From an uncultured Pelagibacteraceae bacterium (lineage in GTDB: Bacteria > Pseudomonadota > Alphaproteobacteria > Pelagibacterales > Pelagibacteraceae), in contig CACAWM010000001.1 of the NCBI GenBank assembly GCA_902536205.1, positions 1 to 64,000 of the forward strand: a stretch of 64,000 bases of DNA, written 5' to 3'. The translations under genes were made by a program, and so were the position numbers. Positions within the stretch are counted from its first letter, which is position 1, and each line of letters begins with the position of its first letter. Of this stretch, positions 37,708 through 48,097 are shown piece by piece. Under the pieces are notes generated by a model. The model worked only from the letters and a program-made list of their open reading frames with translations, did no database searches and had not been told where the DNA came from.

Positions 37708-38064
37708 TTAAGCTAGGGAGGACTGAACTTTTTTTACTACTGATTTAAAGACTTCAGGATTATTGTAAGCAAGCTCTGCTAGAACTTTTCTATCTAACTT
37801 AATTTTTGACTTTGCTAAACCGTTGATAAATTTCGCGTAAGTTAAGCCTTCGGCTCTAACACCTGCGTTAATTCTTTGAATCCATAAAGATCTAAACTCT
37901 CTTTTTTTTGCTTTTCTATCTCTATATGCGTATTGCATTGCCTTTTCCATCGCTTGGCGTGCAATTCGAATAGTATTTTTTCTTCTACCCCTTTGACCTT
38001 TAACTGATTTTAAAACTTTATTATGTTTTGCCCTACTAACAACACCTCGTTTTGTTCTAGCCAT
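37708..38064 (-). CDS. rplT: 50S ribosomal protein L20
   Basis: 118-residue bL20: starts [19 protein letters not shown], very basic N-terminal helix, then [20 protein letters not shown] and the globular C-terminal domain. In several bacteria L20 represses its own operon by binding the rpmI leader; a corresponding structure is not evident here, as only 60 bases separate infC from rpmI. One base separates it from rpmI. Confidence 0.98.
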   Translation of the reverse strand: MARTKRGVVSRAKHNKVLKSVKGQRGRRKNTIRIARQAMEKAMQYAYRDRKAKKREFRSLWIQRINAGVRAEGLTYAKFINGLAKSKIKLDRKVLAELAYNNPEVFKSVVKKVQSSLA

Positions 38065-38065
38065 A

Positions 38066-38272
38066 TTATCCTCTTAAGTTATATGGCATATACGATTTGA
38101 CAATTTTAGAGTCTTGTTTTGTCATTATTGTAGTGCCTCTTTGTTTTCTAATTTGTGAATTCGTTCGCTTAATCATACCATGTCTCTTACCTGATTGAGG
38201 CATTTTAATTTTACCTGAAGCAGTAAATCTAAATCTTTTTTTCGCAGAGCTTTTTGTTTTAAGTTTTGGCAT
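38066..38272 (-). CDS. rpmI: 50S ribosomal protein L35
   Basis: 68-residue bL35: [20 protein letters not shown] with [20 protein letters not shown], the standard sequence. Lies between infC and rplT as in the conserved IF3-L35-L20 cluster. The next gene follows after a single base. Confidence 0.98.
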   Translation of the reverse strand: MPKLKTKSSAKKRFRFTASGKIKMPQSGKRHGMIKRTNSQIRKQRGTTIMTKQDSKIVKSYMPYNLRG

Positions 38273-38332
38273 AAAATATTTCGGACTTATATAGGCATTA
38301 ATAAATCTTTACAAGATACTATTATTGATGAT

Positions 38333-38878
38333 TTACAGAGGTTGAATTATCATAACCATCTGTCTACCTTCAAATTTTGGCTTGCTTTCAACTTTAGCAA
38401 CGTCTTTGGTTTCCTCTATGATCTTGTTCATCAAATCTTTACCGAGATCTGTATGTTGCATTTCTCTTCCTTTAAATTTGACCGTAAATTTTACTTTATT
38501 GCCCTTTGAAATAAATTTTTTAGCATTTTTAATTTTAAAATTATAGTCATGTGTTTCTGTTCCTGGTCTTAATTTTATTTCTTTAAGTGAAACTGTTTTT
38601 TGTTTCTTCTTTGCTTGATTTGCTTTTTTCTGCAAATCATATTTGTACTTACCCATATCCATAATTTTACAGACTGGTGGATTAGCATTTGGTGAAATTT
38701 CGATTAAATCTAATCCTTCTTGTTTTGCTAATTCAATAGCTTTGTTTAGTGGCATTGCACCTAAGTTTCCTCCATCACTTCCAATGACTTGAACATCTAA
38801 AGCTCTAATCCTCTCATTGGCTTTGGGGCCTTGAGGTTTGCTTCTTCTCTGAAAATAATTAGGTTTAATGTTGGACAC
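38333..38878 (-). CDS. infC: Translation initiation factor IF-3
   Basis: 181 residues. N-terminal domain with NERIRALDVQVIGSDGGNLG, linker rich in Lys, and C-terminal domain with KEIKLRPGTETHDYNFKIKN and VKFTVKFKGREMQH. IF-3 dissociates ribosomes and proofreads the start codon. The start is unusual: the frame opens with GTG directly after the thrS TAA, without a clear Shine-Dalgarno; codon 4 is ATT (38869-38867), the rare start used for infC autoregulation in Escherichia coli, and is an alternative. No ATG is available in the right place. Confidence 0.96.
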   Translation of the reverse strand: MSNIKPNYFQRRSKPQGPKANERIRALDVQVIGSDGGNLGAMPLNKAIELAKQEGLDLIEISPNANPPVCKIMDMGKYKYDLQKKANQAKKKQKTVSLKEIKLRPGTETHDYNFKIKNAKKFISKGNKVKFTVKFKGREMQHTDLGKDLMNKIIEETKDVAKVESKPKFEGRQMVMIIQPL

Positions 38879-40798
38879 TTAATTTAAAGGCAACTTATTT
38901 GAGGTAAGCATATTTTTTATTAAATCTTCTCTTTTCATAACTTCTTGTTTATCAGAACCTAATTTTCTTACGGTCACTGTATTATCTGCAACTTCTTTTT
39001 TTCCACAAACAATAATAAACGGGATCTTTGCGAGAGAATGCTCTCTAACTTTGTAATTTATCTTCTCATTTCTTAAATCCATTTCACATTTTATACCTTC
39101 TTTAAATAAATCTTCAAATAACTTTTTTACGTAATCATTGTTTTCTTCAGCTATAGGACATACAACAGCTTGTGCTGGTGATAGCCAAAAAGGTAACTTA
39201 CCAGCATAATTTTCAATTAAAATTCCAATAAATCTTTCTAAAGAGCCAAATAAAGCTCGATGTAGCATAACTGGAACTTTTTTATTACCATCTTTAGCAA
39301 TATAGGATGCTCCAAGCCTATTAGGAAGATTGAGATCTACTTGTAAAGTTCCACATTGCCAGTCTCTTCCTATTGCGTCTCTTAAAACAAATTCAATTTT
39401 AGGTCCGTAAAAAGCACCTTCGCCTTTGTTAATTGTATACTCAAGTTTAGATTGTTTAATTGCTGCAAGTAATGCTGCTTCAGATTTATCCCATACGTTG
39501 TCATCGCCCACTCGTTTTTCTGGTCTATCAGAATATTTTAAAATGACATTTTCAAATCCTAAGTCTTTATAAATTTCTAAAATTAAATTTGTTACTGATA
39601 ATGACTCTTCAGTTATTTGATCTTCTGTACAAAATATGTGGGCATCATCTTGTGTAAACGCTCTAACTCTCAATAATCCATGTAAAGCACCTGATGGTTC
39701 ATATCTGTGCACCTTGCCGAATTCAGAAAGTTTAAGCGGCAAGTCTCTGTAACTTTTTAGTCCTTGATTAAATACTTGAACACAGCCGGGACAATTCATA
39801 GGTTTCACAGCAAAAATTTTTTCATCAGGAGTTTCGGATGTATACATATGTTCTCCAAATTTATCCCAGTGTCCTGATTTTTCCCATAACGTTTTGTCCA
39901 AAAGCTCTGGTGTATTAATTTCCTTATAACCAGCAAGTCTTTGCTTAGCTCGCATGTATTCTACTAATCTTTGAAATAGCAACCATCCTTTCTCGTGCCA
40001 AAATACTGCCCCTGGACTTTCCTCTCTAAAATGAAATAAATCCATTTCCTTTCCAAGTTTCCTATGGTCTCTTTTTTCGGCCTCCTCTAATCGATTTAGA
40101 TAATCGTCGAGCTCTTTTTTTGAACTCCAACATGTTCCGTAAATCCTTTGAAGCATCTCATTATCAGAGTCGCCTCGCCAATAAGCACCAGATACTTTTG
40201 TAAGTTTAAAAGCTTTTCCTATTTTACCAGATGAAGCTAGGTGCGGACCTCTACATAAATCGTGCCAAGTATCTCCGTGGTGGTAAATAGATAGCTCCTC
40301 GTTTTTAGGTATGCTCTCAATGATTTCAGCCTTATATTTTTCTCCAATCTTTTTAAAATGAGATATAGCTTGATCCCTTTTCCAAACCTCTCTTCTGGTT
40401 TTCACGTCCCTATCAATTATCTCAGACATTTTTTTTTCAATATTATTTAAATCTTCACTAGTGAAAGGTTCTTTTCTTGCAAAATCGTAATAAAATCCAT
40501 TTTCTATAACAGGCCCGATTGTTACTTGTGTGCCGGGGTATAACTCTTGAACGGCCATCGCCATTATATGAGCTGCATCGTGTCTAATCACTTCTAAACC
40601 TTCTTTATCTTTAGAAGTAATAATTCTTACCTTGGCATCCCTATTAATTTGATAGCTTAAATCTTTTAAGTCACCATCTACTTCCATTATTAAAGCAGCT
40701 TTTTCAAGTGATTTACTAATTTTTTTTGTTAAATCAAAACCAGTAATGGATTTTTCAAAATCTATTTTTTTTCCATCTAATAATTGAATTTGTGGCAT
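38879..40798 (-). CDS. thrS: Threonyl-tRNA synthetase
   Basis: 639 residues with the full domain set: TGS (about 1-60), N2 editing domain with HDAAHIMAMAVQELYPGT near 73-90 and the DLCRGPHLASSGK metal motif, class II catalytic core (motif 2 RYEPSGALHGLLRVRAFTQDDAHIF split over residues about 362-386; motif 3 GSLERFIGILIE) with Zn ligands including MNCPGCV, and the C-terminal anticodon-binding domain. It precedes infC as in many bacteria. The stop is followed directly by the infC start. Confidence 0.98.
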   Translation of the reverse strand: MPQIQLLDGKKIDFEKSITGFDLTKKISKSLEKAALIMEVDGDLKDLSYQINRDAKVRIITSKDKEGLEVIRHDAAHIMAMAVQELYPGTQVTIGPVIENGFYYDFARKEPFTSEDLNNIEKKMSEIIDRDVKTRREVWKRDQAISHFKKIGEKYKAEIIESIPKNEELSIYHHGDTWHDLCRGPHLASSGKIGKAFKLTKVSGAYWRGDSDNEMLQRIYGTCWSSKKELDDYLNRLEEAEKRDHRKLGKEMDLFHFREESPGAVFWHEKGWLLFQRLVEYMRAKQRLAGYKEINTPELLDKTLWEKSGHWDKFGEHMYTSETPDEKIFAVKPMNCPGCVQVFNQGLKSYRDLPLKLSEFGKVHRYEPSGALHGLLRVRAFTQDDAHIFCTEDQITEESLSVTNLILEIYKDLGFENVILKYSDRPEKRVGDDNVWDKSEAALLAAIKQSKLEYTINKGEGAFYGPKIEFVLRDAIGRDWQCGTLQVDLNLPNRLGASYIAKDGNKKVPVMLHRALFGSLERFIGILIENYAGKLPFWLSPAQAVVCPIAEENNDYVKKLFEDLFKEGIKCEMDLRNEKINYKVREHSLAKIPFIIVCGKKEVADNTVTVRKLGSDKQEVMKREDLIKNMLTSNKLPLN

Positions 40799-41955
40799 TA
40801 ATTTTTAATTAATCTTCTATACTCTTTTAAATTAGATTGGCACATTGTTTCAACATCAAATTTTTTAGTAATATTTTTTCTACCCTCATTTCCTATAGAT
40901 TTTAATTCATCTGGTGATAATTGAATAACAGTATTTAAACTTTTAGCAAGTTCTCTGGGATCATCATGATTATACAAAAAACCGGTTTTTTTATTGATAA
41001 TTGTTTCTTTTGAACCGCCTATGTTGCTAGCAATAATTGGCTTACCCATTGATTGAGCTTCTACTGAAACTCTACCAAATGCCTCGGGTTCTATCGAAGC
41101 CGAAACCACTACATCAGCTAAAGAATATGCAAGAGGCATTTCATTACAGTGTTGAATGAACTTAATTTTTTTATTTAAACTATATCTTTGAACAAGGTTA
41201 CTCAATTTCTTAGAGTAAACTTTTCTACCTTGATCTGACCCAAGTATTATCGCTTGAAAGTTTGTGATATTATAATCTTCAACTAATATATTTAATGACT
41301 CGATAAATTTTTCCTGTCCTTTCCAATAAGTTAGTCTGCCAGGTAAAAGAATTATAAATTTATTTGACTCTAATCCCCATTCTTGTTTAAGTTTTTCTTG
41401 CTTAAGTGCTGAAATATTTTGAGAATTATAATAATCAATATTGATGCCTCTAAAAATTACTCTAAGTTTTTTTCCCTTACTTAAATATTCGCTATAATTT
41501 TCATTTATGTGGCCAAAAATAAAATTAGATCCTGCGATTGTTAATTTTGCTCTCAGCATTATACTATTATAGAATTTTTTAATTTTACTTTTAAAATTAT
41601 AAGTTCCATGAAACGTTGTAACAAAAATTCTTCTTGTTACTAGTGAAGCTAAATAACATGACCAAGCCGGCGCTCTACTTCGTGCATGTATAATATTTAT
41701 TTTATAAAATAAAATAAAAAAAATTAGCACCAAGGTATTGAATATTATTAAAAGAGGATTTTTAGAGTGTACTGGTAACCTAATTAACTTAACTTTGTCT
41801 TTTTTCACAAACTTAAGAAGTTCTCCTCCAGAAGTTGCTAAAAAAGATCCACAATCATTCTCTGGAAGAAAATGAGCGATATCATAACAACCTGTTTCTG
41901 CGCCACCATAACCAAGTTTAGGAATAACCTGGAGAACATTTAATTTCGTAGTCAT
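40798..41955 (-). CDS. Glycosyltransferase, GT4 family
   Basis: 385 residues of GT-B fold. N-terminal glycine-rich loop LGYGGAETGCYDIAHFL near residues 14-30; C-terminal donor domain with LLPGRLTYWKGQEKFIESL near 204-222, DVVVSASIEPEAFGRVSVEA with the E-x7-E motif near 281-300, and KPIIASNIGGSKE. Likely involved in LPS-core or surface polysaccharide synthesis. It is the first gene of the run continuing into thrS, with a one-base stop/start overlap. Confidence 0.88.
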   Translation of the reverse strand: MTTKLNVLQVIPKLGYGGAETGCYDIAHFLPENDCGSFLATSGGELLKFVKKDKVKLIRLPVHSKNPLLIIFNTLVLIFFILFYKINIIHARSRAPAWSCYLASLVTRRIFVTTFHGTYNFKSKIKKFYNSIMLRAKLTIAGSNFIFGHINENYSEYLSKGKKLRVIFRGINIDYYNSQNISALKQEKLKQEWGLESNKFIILLPGRLTYWKGQEKFIESLNILVEDYNITNFQAIILGSDQGRKVYSKKLSNLVQRYSLNKKIKFIQHCNEMPLAYSLADVVVSASIEPEAFGRVSVEAQSMGKPIIASNIGGSKETIINKKTGFLYNHDDPRELAKSLNTVIQLSPDELKSIGNEGRKNITKKFDVETMCQSNLKEYRRLIKN

Positions 41956-41991
41956 ATTGTTTGTTATATAATATTACTTAAAAATTCTTGT

Positions 41992-42747
41992 ATGAAAAAA
42001 TTCAAATATTTTAAATTATCAAAGACTAAAAAACTCAGATTTACAGACAATTACTTTAAAAAAAAACTTTATATTGTTTTTTTACATGGTTTTATGTCCG
42101 ATATTGAGGGAAAAAAACCTCAAGCATTTCTTCGGTTCGCCAAAAAAAATAAATTAGGTTTTTTAGCTCTTGAATACTCAGGTCATGGAAAATCATCTGG
42201 AGAATTCATCAAGGGAAATATTAGCTCTTGGACAAGAGATACAAAATTAATAATTAAGAAAATAGTAAAAAAAAATAATTTTATTCTTATAGGTTCAAGC
42301 ATGGGTTCGTGGATTGGACTTAATCAATTCAAATATTACAAAAAACAAATTAAAGGTTTTGTTGGAATTGGTTCAGCCCCAGAATTTTTAACAAGACTTA
42401 TGTGGAATAAATTTCCAAAAAAAACAAAGAGGGAGTTGAGGAAAACACAAAAAATTTTAATCAAAAATGGAGGCTATGAATATCCAATTACTTTACAGCT
42501 TATTAAAGATGGAAGAAAAAATAAAGTTTTAAGCAGAAAAATAAATTCTAAAATAGATGTAACAATGATTCATGGTCAAAAAGATGAGGTTGTACCAGTA
42601 AGTTTCTCTAAATTGGTATTAAAAGTTTTCAATAAAGCTAAAAAGAAAGTCGTTATAATAAAAAATGGTGATCACAGTTTATCCAATCAAAGGCCCTTAA
42701 AGATAATAATTAAAGAATTACATACCATTATTAAAAATATTATTTAA
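41992..42747 (+). CDS. Alpha/beta hydrolase
   Basis: 251-residue soluble hydrolase: oxyanion-hole loop FLHGFMSDIEGKKP near residues 31-44, nucleophile elbow GSSMGSWIGL near residue 102 (Ser nucleophile), acid in HGQKDEVVP near 195 and His in GDHSLS near 224. Serine hydrolase of the small esterase/lipase or acyl-peptidase-like type; substrate unknown. Its last 30 bases overlap the convergent SDR gene, an unusually long tail-to-tail overlap. Confidence 0.88.
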   Translation: MKKFKYFKLSKTKKLRFTDNYFKKKLYIVFLHGFMSDIEGKKPQAFLRFAKKNKLGFLALEYSGHGKSSGEFIKGNISSWTRDTKLIIKKIVKKNNFILIGSSMGSWIGLNQFKYYKKQIKGFVGIGSAPEFLTRLMWNKFPKKTKRELRKTQKILIKNGGYEYPITLQLIKDGRKNKVLSRKINSKIDVTMIHGQKDEVVPVSFSKLVLKVFNKAKKKVVIIKNGDHSLSNQRPLKIIIKELHTIIKNII

Positions 42748-43596
42748 CCCTTCTTCATAGGAAGGATATTTTAAATCATATTTAAAAAAGGCTTTCATTT
42801 TTTTGTTATCAACTTTTTTAGAATCTTTGTAAAAGTTTTGTAACATTTCACTTTCGAGTTCCTCAAGTTTTACTGAATTAGGTATCTCTAGTTTTAGTAA
42901 TTTTGCACCGTAGGCTGCTACATCAATTTGTGGGGCAGGTTTATCATCACAAATATTATAAATTTCATTATTTTTAAAATTATCAAGGGACTTAAATAAA
43001 ATGTTAGCTATGTCCTCAACGTGAATTCTTGAAAAAAAGTGATTTTTTTTATCTACAATTTGTACTTTACCAGTTTTTAATCTTTTCAAAATATTAAACT
43101 CATTTGAATATATGCCTGCTAATCTAAAAATTTGAAGTGGATAATTTTTTTTATTCGATAAACTTTTCCATTTTTTTTCTGCTTCTAATCTACTTATCCC
43201 ATTACCTGATGTAGGTTGAGTAGCACTATCTTCGTTAACCCAATCACCTTTATGATCCCCATATACACTAGTTGCTGATAAATATGTAATCCATTTACAA
43301 TTTATTATTTTTTTTAGATTTTTATCAAAGTAATTTGCTACAATATCTTTACCATCAATAGGTGGAATGGAAACTAAAATGTAATTTGCTTCCTCTATTT
43401 TTTTTTTAATAGAGTTATCAAACTTATTTTCAGTAAATTGGTATGAATTTATCTTAAAATTATTAAACTCGATTTGATGAGTTTCCTGTCTAGAAGTAAC
43501 ACTTAAATCAAAGTCTTTTTTTTCATAAATTAACTTATTAATGAAACTTTCTGCAACTTGGCCAAAGCCAAAGCAAAAGACTTTAGTTTTACTCAT
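42718..43596 (-). CDS. NAD-dependent epimerase/SDR-family protein (YeeZ-like)
   Basis: 292-residue extended SDR-type protein. N-terminal nucleotide loop CFGFGQVAESFINKL near residues 8-22, SATSVYGDHKGDWVNED near 105-121 (Ser and Tyr of the active site; the family YxxxK lysine is not obvious), RLAGIYS and RIHVEDIANIL. Resembles YeeZ/nucleoside-diphosphate-sugar epimerase-like proteins of unknown substrate. It starts in an overlap with the gltB stop (TAATG), so it is the last gene of the gltD-gltB run. Confidence 0.82.
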   Translation of the reverse strand: MSKTKVFCFGFGQVAESFINKLIYEKKDFDLSVTSRQETHQIEFNNFKINSYQFTENKFDNSIKKKIEEANYILVSIPPIDGKDIVANYFDKNLKKIINCKWITYLSATSVYGDHKGDWVNEDSATQPTSGNGISRLEAEKKWKSLSNKKNYPLQIFRLAGIYSNEFNILKRLKTGKVQIVDKKNHFFSRIHVEDIANILFKSLDNFKNNEIYNICDDKPAPQIDVAAYGAKLLKLEIPNSVKLEELESEMLQNFYKDSKKVDNKKMKAFFKYDLKYPSYEEGLNNIFNNGM

Positions 43597-46500
43597 TAAC
43601 CTGCTTTCTTAGTATAAGATCTTAAGCTGATAGGATTGTCTAATTTATCAAGCATTTCTATCGGGCAAATTTGTTTAAATTTTTTAAGTTCATTATTAAA
43701 GTCATTTAATATTTTTTGAGCAATTTTTGAATTTGTTTCTTTGACAAAAGTATTTAAACTGTCTTTTAAAAACTTCTTCCAATAATCTGTTTCAACTTCT
43801 TGCCAAACTATTGAAGTCGGATTAACAAAATTTTCAAATGTATTATTGTCATCATAAACAAATGCCATTCCACCAGTCATTCCTGCTCCAAAATTGTCAC
43901 CTACTTCTCCTAGTATTATAGCTGTTCCACCAGTCATATATTCACAACCATGGGCTCCACATCCTTCAACGATTGAAAAACTTCCAGAGTTTCTAACTGC
44001 GAACCTCTCTCCCGCTTGCCCAGATGCAAACAGTTTTCCTGAAGTTGCTCCATAAAGAACAGTGTTTCCTATTATTGTATTTTCATTTGAAACTAATGAA
44101 CTTTTTAGAGATGGATATACAACGATAGTCCCTCCAGATAATCCTTTGCCAACGTAATCATTGCAGTCCCCTTCAACAATAAGTTTAATTCCTTTAGCTA
44201 AGAAAGCACCAAGAGATTGTCCCGCTGAACCCTCTAATTTAATATTAACCGTATTTTCATCTAATTTATTGTTTCCGAATTTTTTATAAATGTGGTGAGA
44301 TAATCTTGTTCCTACTGATCTTGAAGTGTTTTCTATCTCGTAATTAAATTTATTTTTTGAGTCTGTTTTAATCTTATCTTTTATCTCGGACCAAATCTTT
44401 TCGTCGAGAGTATCTGGTACTTCATTTATATGTTTATCTTTACAATATCTTAGATTTTCACCTGGATCAGCCTGAACTAAAAGAGGATTTAAATCTAAAT
44501 CATCTAAGTTAGATGCACCTTTGTTTACCTGAGCTAATAAATCTGTTCTTCCTATAATTTCATTGATCGATTTAAATCCTAGAGAGGCGAGAATTTCTCT
44601 GACTTCTGTTGCTGCAAATTTAAATAAATTTACAACTTTTTCTGGGGTGCCGGTAAATTTTTCTCGTAAAGCCTCATCTTGACTGCAAACTCCAACTGGA
44701 CATGTGTTTGAGTGACACTGTCTTACCATTATACATCCCATTGCAACTAAAGACGATGTGCCCATTCCATATTCTTCTGCTCCCATCATTGCAGCCATCA
44801 CTATATCACGGCCAGTTTTTAATCCCCCATCCGTTCTTAAAGTAACGTTATGTCTTAAATTATTTAAAGTAAGAATTTGGTTTGCCTCTGTTAAACCCAT
44901 CTCCCAGGGAATACCCGCATACTTAATACTTGTTTGGGGACTAGCGCCAGTTCCTCCAGAATGTCCTGAGATCAAAATGATGTCTGCTTTTGCTTTCGCT
45001 ACACCTGCTGCTATTGTACCAATACCAGTTGATGCAACTAATTTAACACCAACTCTTGCACCTGGATTGATTTGTTTTAAATCATAAATTAGTTGGGCCA
45101 AGTCTTCTATAGAATAAATATCGTGATGTGGTGGTGGTGATATTAAAGTTACACCTGGTGTCGAATGTCTTAATCGTGCTATTTCTTTTGTGACTTTAAA
45201 ACCTGGTAATTGTCCTCCTTCACCTGGTTTAGCTCCTTGAGCAATTTTGATTTCTATTTCGTTAGCGTTATTTAAATAATCAACAGTTACTCCAAATCTT
45301 GCAGATGCAATTTGTTTCACTCTTGAGTTTGCGCTATCTCCGTTAGGTAATATTTTAAATCTTTTCGCATCTTCGCCCCCTTCTCCGCTACAAGAGGCAC
45401 CTTTGATTCTATTCATTCCCATTGCTAAAGTTTCATGAGCTTCTGCTGATAGCGCTCCATGAGACATACTTCCGCTTCCAAATCTTTTTAAAATTTCTTC
45501 AATTGGCTCTACTTCTTTTATATCAATGGGTTTTCTTTGTTTTTTAAATTCTAATAAATCTCTTATATTAATCGGAGGTAAATTATGAATTCCAGCTGAA
45601 TACTTTTTATATAATTCATATGAACCGCTACCTACAGCGCTTTGCAATAAATGAATTAATCTTCCTTGGTATTGGTGATCTTCTCCGCTTTTTCTATATC
45701 TGTATAGTCCTCCGATAGGTAAAGTGAATACATTTTTTGCATTAAATTTTTTGTGTAGTTCCTTGATTTTTTTCTCGATTCCAATTACGCCTATTCCTGA
45801 AATTCTTGAAGACATGCCTGGAAAATAATCTGAAACGATAGCTCTACTTAAACCTACCGCTTCAAAGTTGCATCCGCCTCTATAAGAACTTATTACTGAT
45901 ATTCCCATCTTTGACATAATTTTAAGAAGACCAGCATCAATTGAATTTTTAAATTTATTAACACAAGTTTCAAAGTCAGATTTACCAAATAATTTTTTCT
46001 CAAATCTTTGATAAATGCTATCTATTGCAAGATATGGGTTCACTGTAGTGGCTCCGACCCCAATTAAAATAGCAAAAGAATGTGTATCCATTGCATCAGA
46101 ACACTCAACATTTAGAGAACAATAGCCTCTCAATCTGTGTTTTACTAAGTGAGAGTGGACGGCTCCTACAGTCAATATACTTGGAATACTTGCTTTTTGA
46201 TTTGAAATATTTTTATCAGATAATATTAAAAAAGTGCTTCCTTCTCTAACAGCTGTTTCTGCCTCTTTTCTAATTAGTTCAATTCTTTCCTTAAGAGTTT
46301 CTTCAATATTAAAAGTACAGTCGATTACTTTAACTTTTTTTGAAAAAAATTTTTTAAATTTATTAAATTGTGAGTTAGTAAGTATGGGGCTATCTAAAAC
46401 ATAAATATTTTCTTCAGTAAGATTATCAAAATCTAAAATGTTGCCTAAATTCCCAAATCTTGTCTTTAAACTCATTACTTTATTTTCTCTTAAAGAGTCT

Positions 46501-48092
46501 ATTGGTGGATTGGTTACTTGGCTAAAGTTTTGTCTAAAATAATGTGACACAGGTCTAAAATGACTTGATAGTACAGCAACTGGAGTATCATCGCCCATCG
46601 AGCCTGAAGCTTCTTTTCCTTCCTCTGCCATTGGGTGGAGAATTAACTCTAAGTCCTCTATACTTAATCCTGATAAAAATTGTCTTTTCCTTAAATCCTC
46701 ACCTAAGAAATTTGGCTTTTCTCCACCAAATGAAATCTTTTTTTCTAAATCAATAATCTGTTTATTGTACTTTTTATAATCCTTTGCCAAAAGATCCTTA
46801 ATTTCTTTGTCTTTGTAAAGTTTTCCTTTTTTCAGATCGATTGCAATAATTTGACCTGGACCAAGTTTTCCTTTTTCAATGATCTTTTCCTCTGAAATTT
46901 TAATCATTCCAGTTTCTGAACCCACAAAAAATAGATCGTCCGAGGTGATTGAATATCTTAAAGGCCTTAGTCCGTTTCTATCCGACGAAGCTAAAACCCA
47001 TTTCGCATCAGTTGCACAAATGGCTGCCGGACCGTCCCATGGCTCTATAGTGCTGTTAAGGAAATTGAATAAGTCTTGATGGTTTTTTGGAACTGTTTTG
47101 CTTCTCTTTGACCATGAGTCAGGGATCATCATTAATTTTATTAGTGGCGCTAATTTTCCTGAATGTGTTAAAAGTTCAAAAACATTATCAAGTGCTCCAG
47201 AATCCGAAGAGCTTCTTATTACTGGCTTTAAATTTTTTACATCTTTGAAAAGCTGACTGGACATGTCTTGCTCATGAATTTTCATCCAGTTTATATTTCC
47301 TTTTACCGTATTTATCTCTCCGTTGTGCGCTAAAGTTCTAAAAGGTTGGGCCAAATCCCAACTTGGGAAGGTGTTAGTTGAATATCTTTGATGAAAGATT
47401 GCAAATCTTGAAGTTAACTTTTCATCATTAAGATCTGGATAAAATTCAGATAACATTTCAGCTAGAAACATTCCTTTATAAACAATAGATCTTGAACTGA
47501 AAGAGCAGATATAAAAATCTTTTATTTGCATATCTCTTGCAACTTTTTCTATTTTCTTTCTTGTTTCGAACAAATCTCTTTCTAGGTCATTAGTTTGCAA
47601 TACCTCATTTTTTTTAAACATGACTTGAGCAATTTCTGGACGGTTTTGATCAGCCGTTTTTCCTAAAACACTTGGATTAATTGGGACTTGTCTCCAACCA
47701 TATATGTAATAATTTTCAGCTAATAGTGCGGACTCGATAATCTCTCTGCATTTTTCTTGTTCTGAATAATCTGTTCTTGGAAGAAATACCATTCCAACAC
47801 AAATTCTTTTATTTTCATCAAGGGTATGTCCAGTTGTAGAAATTTTATCTTTAAAGAAATCAGGCGCTATTTCAATTTGAATTCCTGCGCCGTCACCAGA
47901 TTTTCCGTCTGCATCTACAGCTCCCCTGTGCCATATAGCTTTTAACGCCTCAATACCATACTCAACAATTTTTCTAGATTTTTTTCCATTTGTAGATGCA
48001 ATTAGCCCCACACCACATGCATCGTGTTCCATCTCTGGAGAATAGTTAAAACTTTTTTCTAAAATTTCTTTATTTTTTTTGTAATTTTTCAT
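43596..48092 (-). CDS. gltB: Glutamate synthase (NADPH) large subunit
   Basis: 1498 residues, normal for the alpha subunit. The first 25 residues are a propeptide; Cys26 in HDACGVGLIAS becomes the N-terminal nucleophile of the glutaminase domain. Then come the central domain, the FMN-binding synthase barrel (GEGGEDAKRFKILPNGDSAN; AKPGEGGQLPG; SGHSGGTGASP), the 3Fe-4S cluster cysteines in CIMVRQCHSNTCPVGVCSQ at about residues 1115-1135, and the C-terminal beta-helix GXGXG domain. With GltD it makes two glutamates from glutamine and 2-oxoglutarate. Confidence 0.98.
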   Translation of the reverse strand: MKNYKKNKEILEKSFNYSPEMEHDACGVGLIASTNGKKSRKIVEYGIEALKAIWHRGAVDADGKSGDGAGIQIEIAPDFFKDKISTTGHTLDENKRICVGMVFLPRTDYSEQEKCREIIESALLAENYYIYGWRQVPINPSVLGKTADQNRPEIAQVMFKKNEVLQTNDLERDLFETRKKIEKVARDMQIKDFYICSFSSRSIVYKGMFLAEMLSEFYPDLNDEKLTSRFAIFHQRYSTNTFPSWDLAQPFRTLAHNGEINTVKGNINWMKIHEQDMSSQLFKDVKNLKPVIRSSSDSGALDNVFELLTHSGKLAPLIKLMMIPDSWSKRSKTVPKNHQDLFNFLNSTIEPWDGPAAICATDAKWVLASSDRNGLRPLRYSITSDDLFFVGSETGMIKISEEKIIEKGKLGPGQIIAIDLKKGKLYKDKEIKDLLAKDYKKYNKQIIDLEKKISFGGEKPNFLGEDLRKRQFLSGLSIEDLELILHPMAEEGKEASGSMGDDTPVAVLSSHFRPVSHYFRQNFSQVTNPPIDSLRENKVMSLKTRFGNLGNILDFDNLTEENIYVLDSPILTNSQFNKFKKFFSKKVKVIDCTFNIEETLKERIELIRKEAETAVREGSTFLILSDKNISNQKASIPSILTVGAVHSHLVKHRLRGYCSLNVECSDAMDTHSFAILIGVGATTVNPYLAIDSIYQRFEKKLFGKSDFETCVNKFKNSIDAGLLKIMSKMGISVISSYRGGCNFEAVGLSRAIVSDYFPGMSSRISGIGVIGIEKKIKELHKKFNAKNVFTLPIGGLYRYRKSGEDHQYQGRLIHLLQSAVGSGSYELYKKYSAGIHNLPPINIRDLLEFKKQRKPIDIKEVEPIEEILKRFGSGSMSHGALSAEAHETLAMGMNRIKGASCSGEGGEDAKRFKILPNGDSANSRVKQIASARFGVTVDYLNNANEIEIKIAQGAKPGEGGQLPGFKVTKEIARLRHSTPGVTLISPPPHHDIYSIEDLAQLIYDLKQINPGARVGVKLVASTGIGTIAAGVAKAKADIILISGHSGGTGASPQTSIKYAGIPWEMGLTEANQILTLNNLRHNVTLRTDGGLKTGRDIVMAAMMGAEEYGMGTSSLVAMGCIMVRQCHSNTCPVGVCSQDEALREKFTGTPEKVVNLFKFAATEVREILASLGFKSINEIIGRTDLLAQVNKGASNLDDLDLNPLLVQADPGENLRYCKDKHINEVPDTLDEKIWSEIKDKIKTDSKNKFNYEIENTSRSVGTRLSHHIYKKFGNNKLDENTVNIKLEGSAGQSLGAFLAKGIKLIVEGDCNDYVGKGLSGGTIVVYPSLKSSLVSNENTIIGNTVLYGATSGKLFASGQAGERFAVRNSGSFSIVEGCGAHGCEYMTGGTAIILGEVGDNFGAGMTGGMAFVYDDNNTFENFVNPTSIVWQEVETDYWKKFLKDSLNTFVKETNSKIAQKILNDFNNELKKFKQICPIEMLDKLDNPISLRSYTKKAG

Positions 48093-48097
48093 TTTAA

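Noticed and set aside
44758..45087. 109-codon open frame opposite gltB
   Set aside because: Proline-rich complement of the conserved FMN barrel; not a gene.
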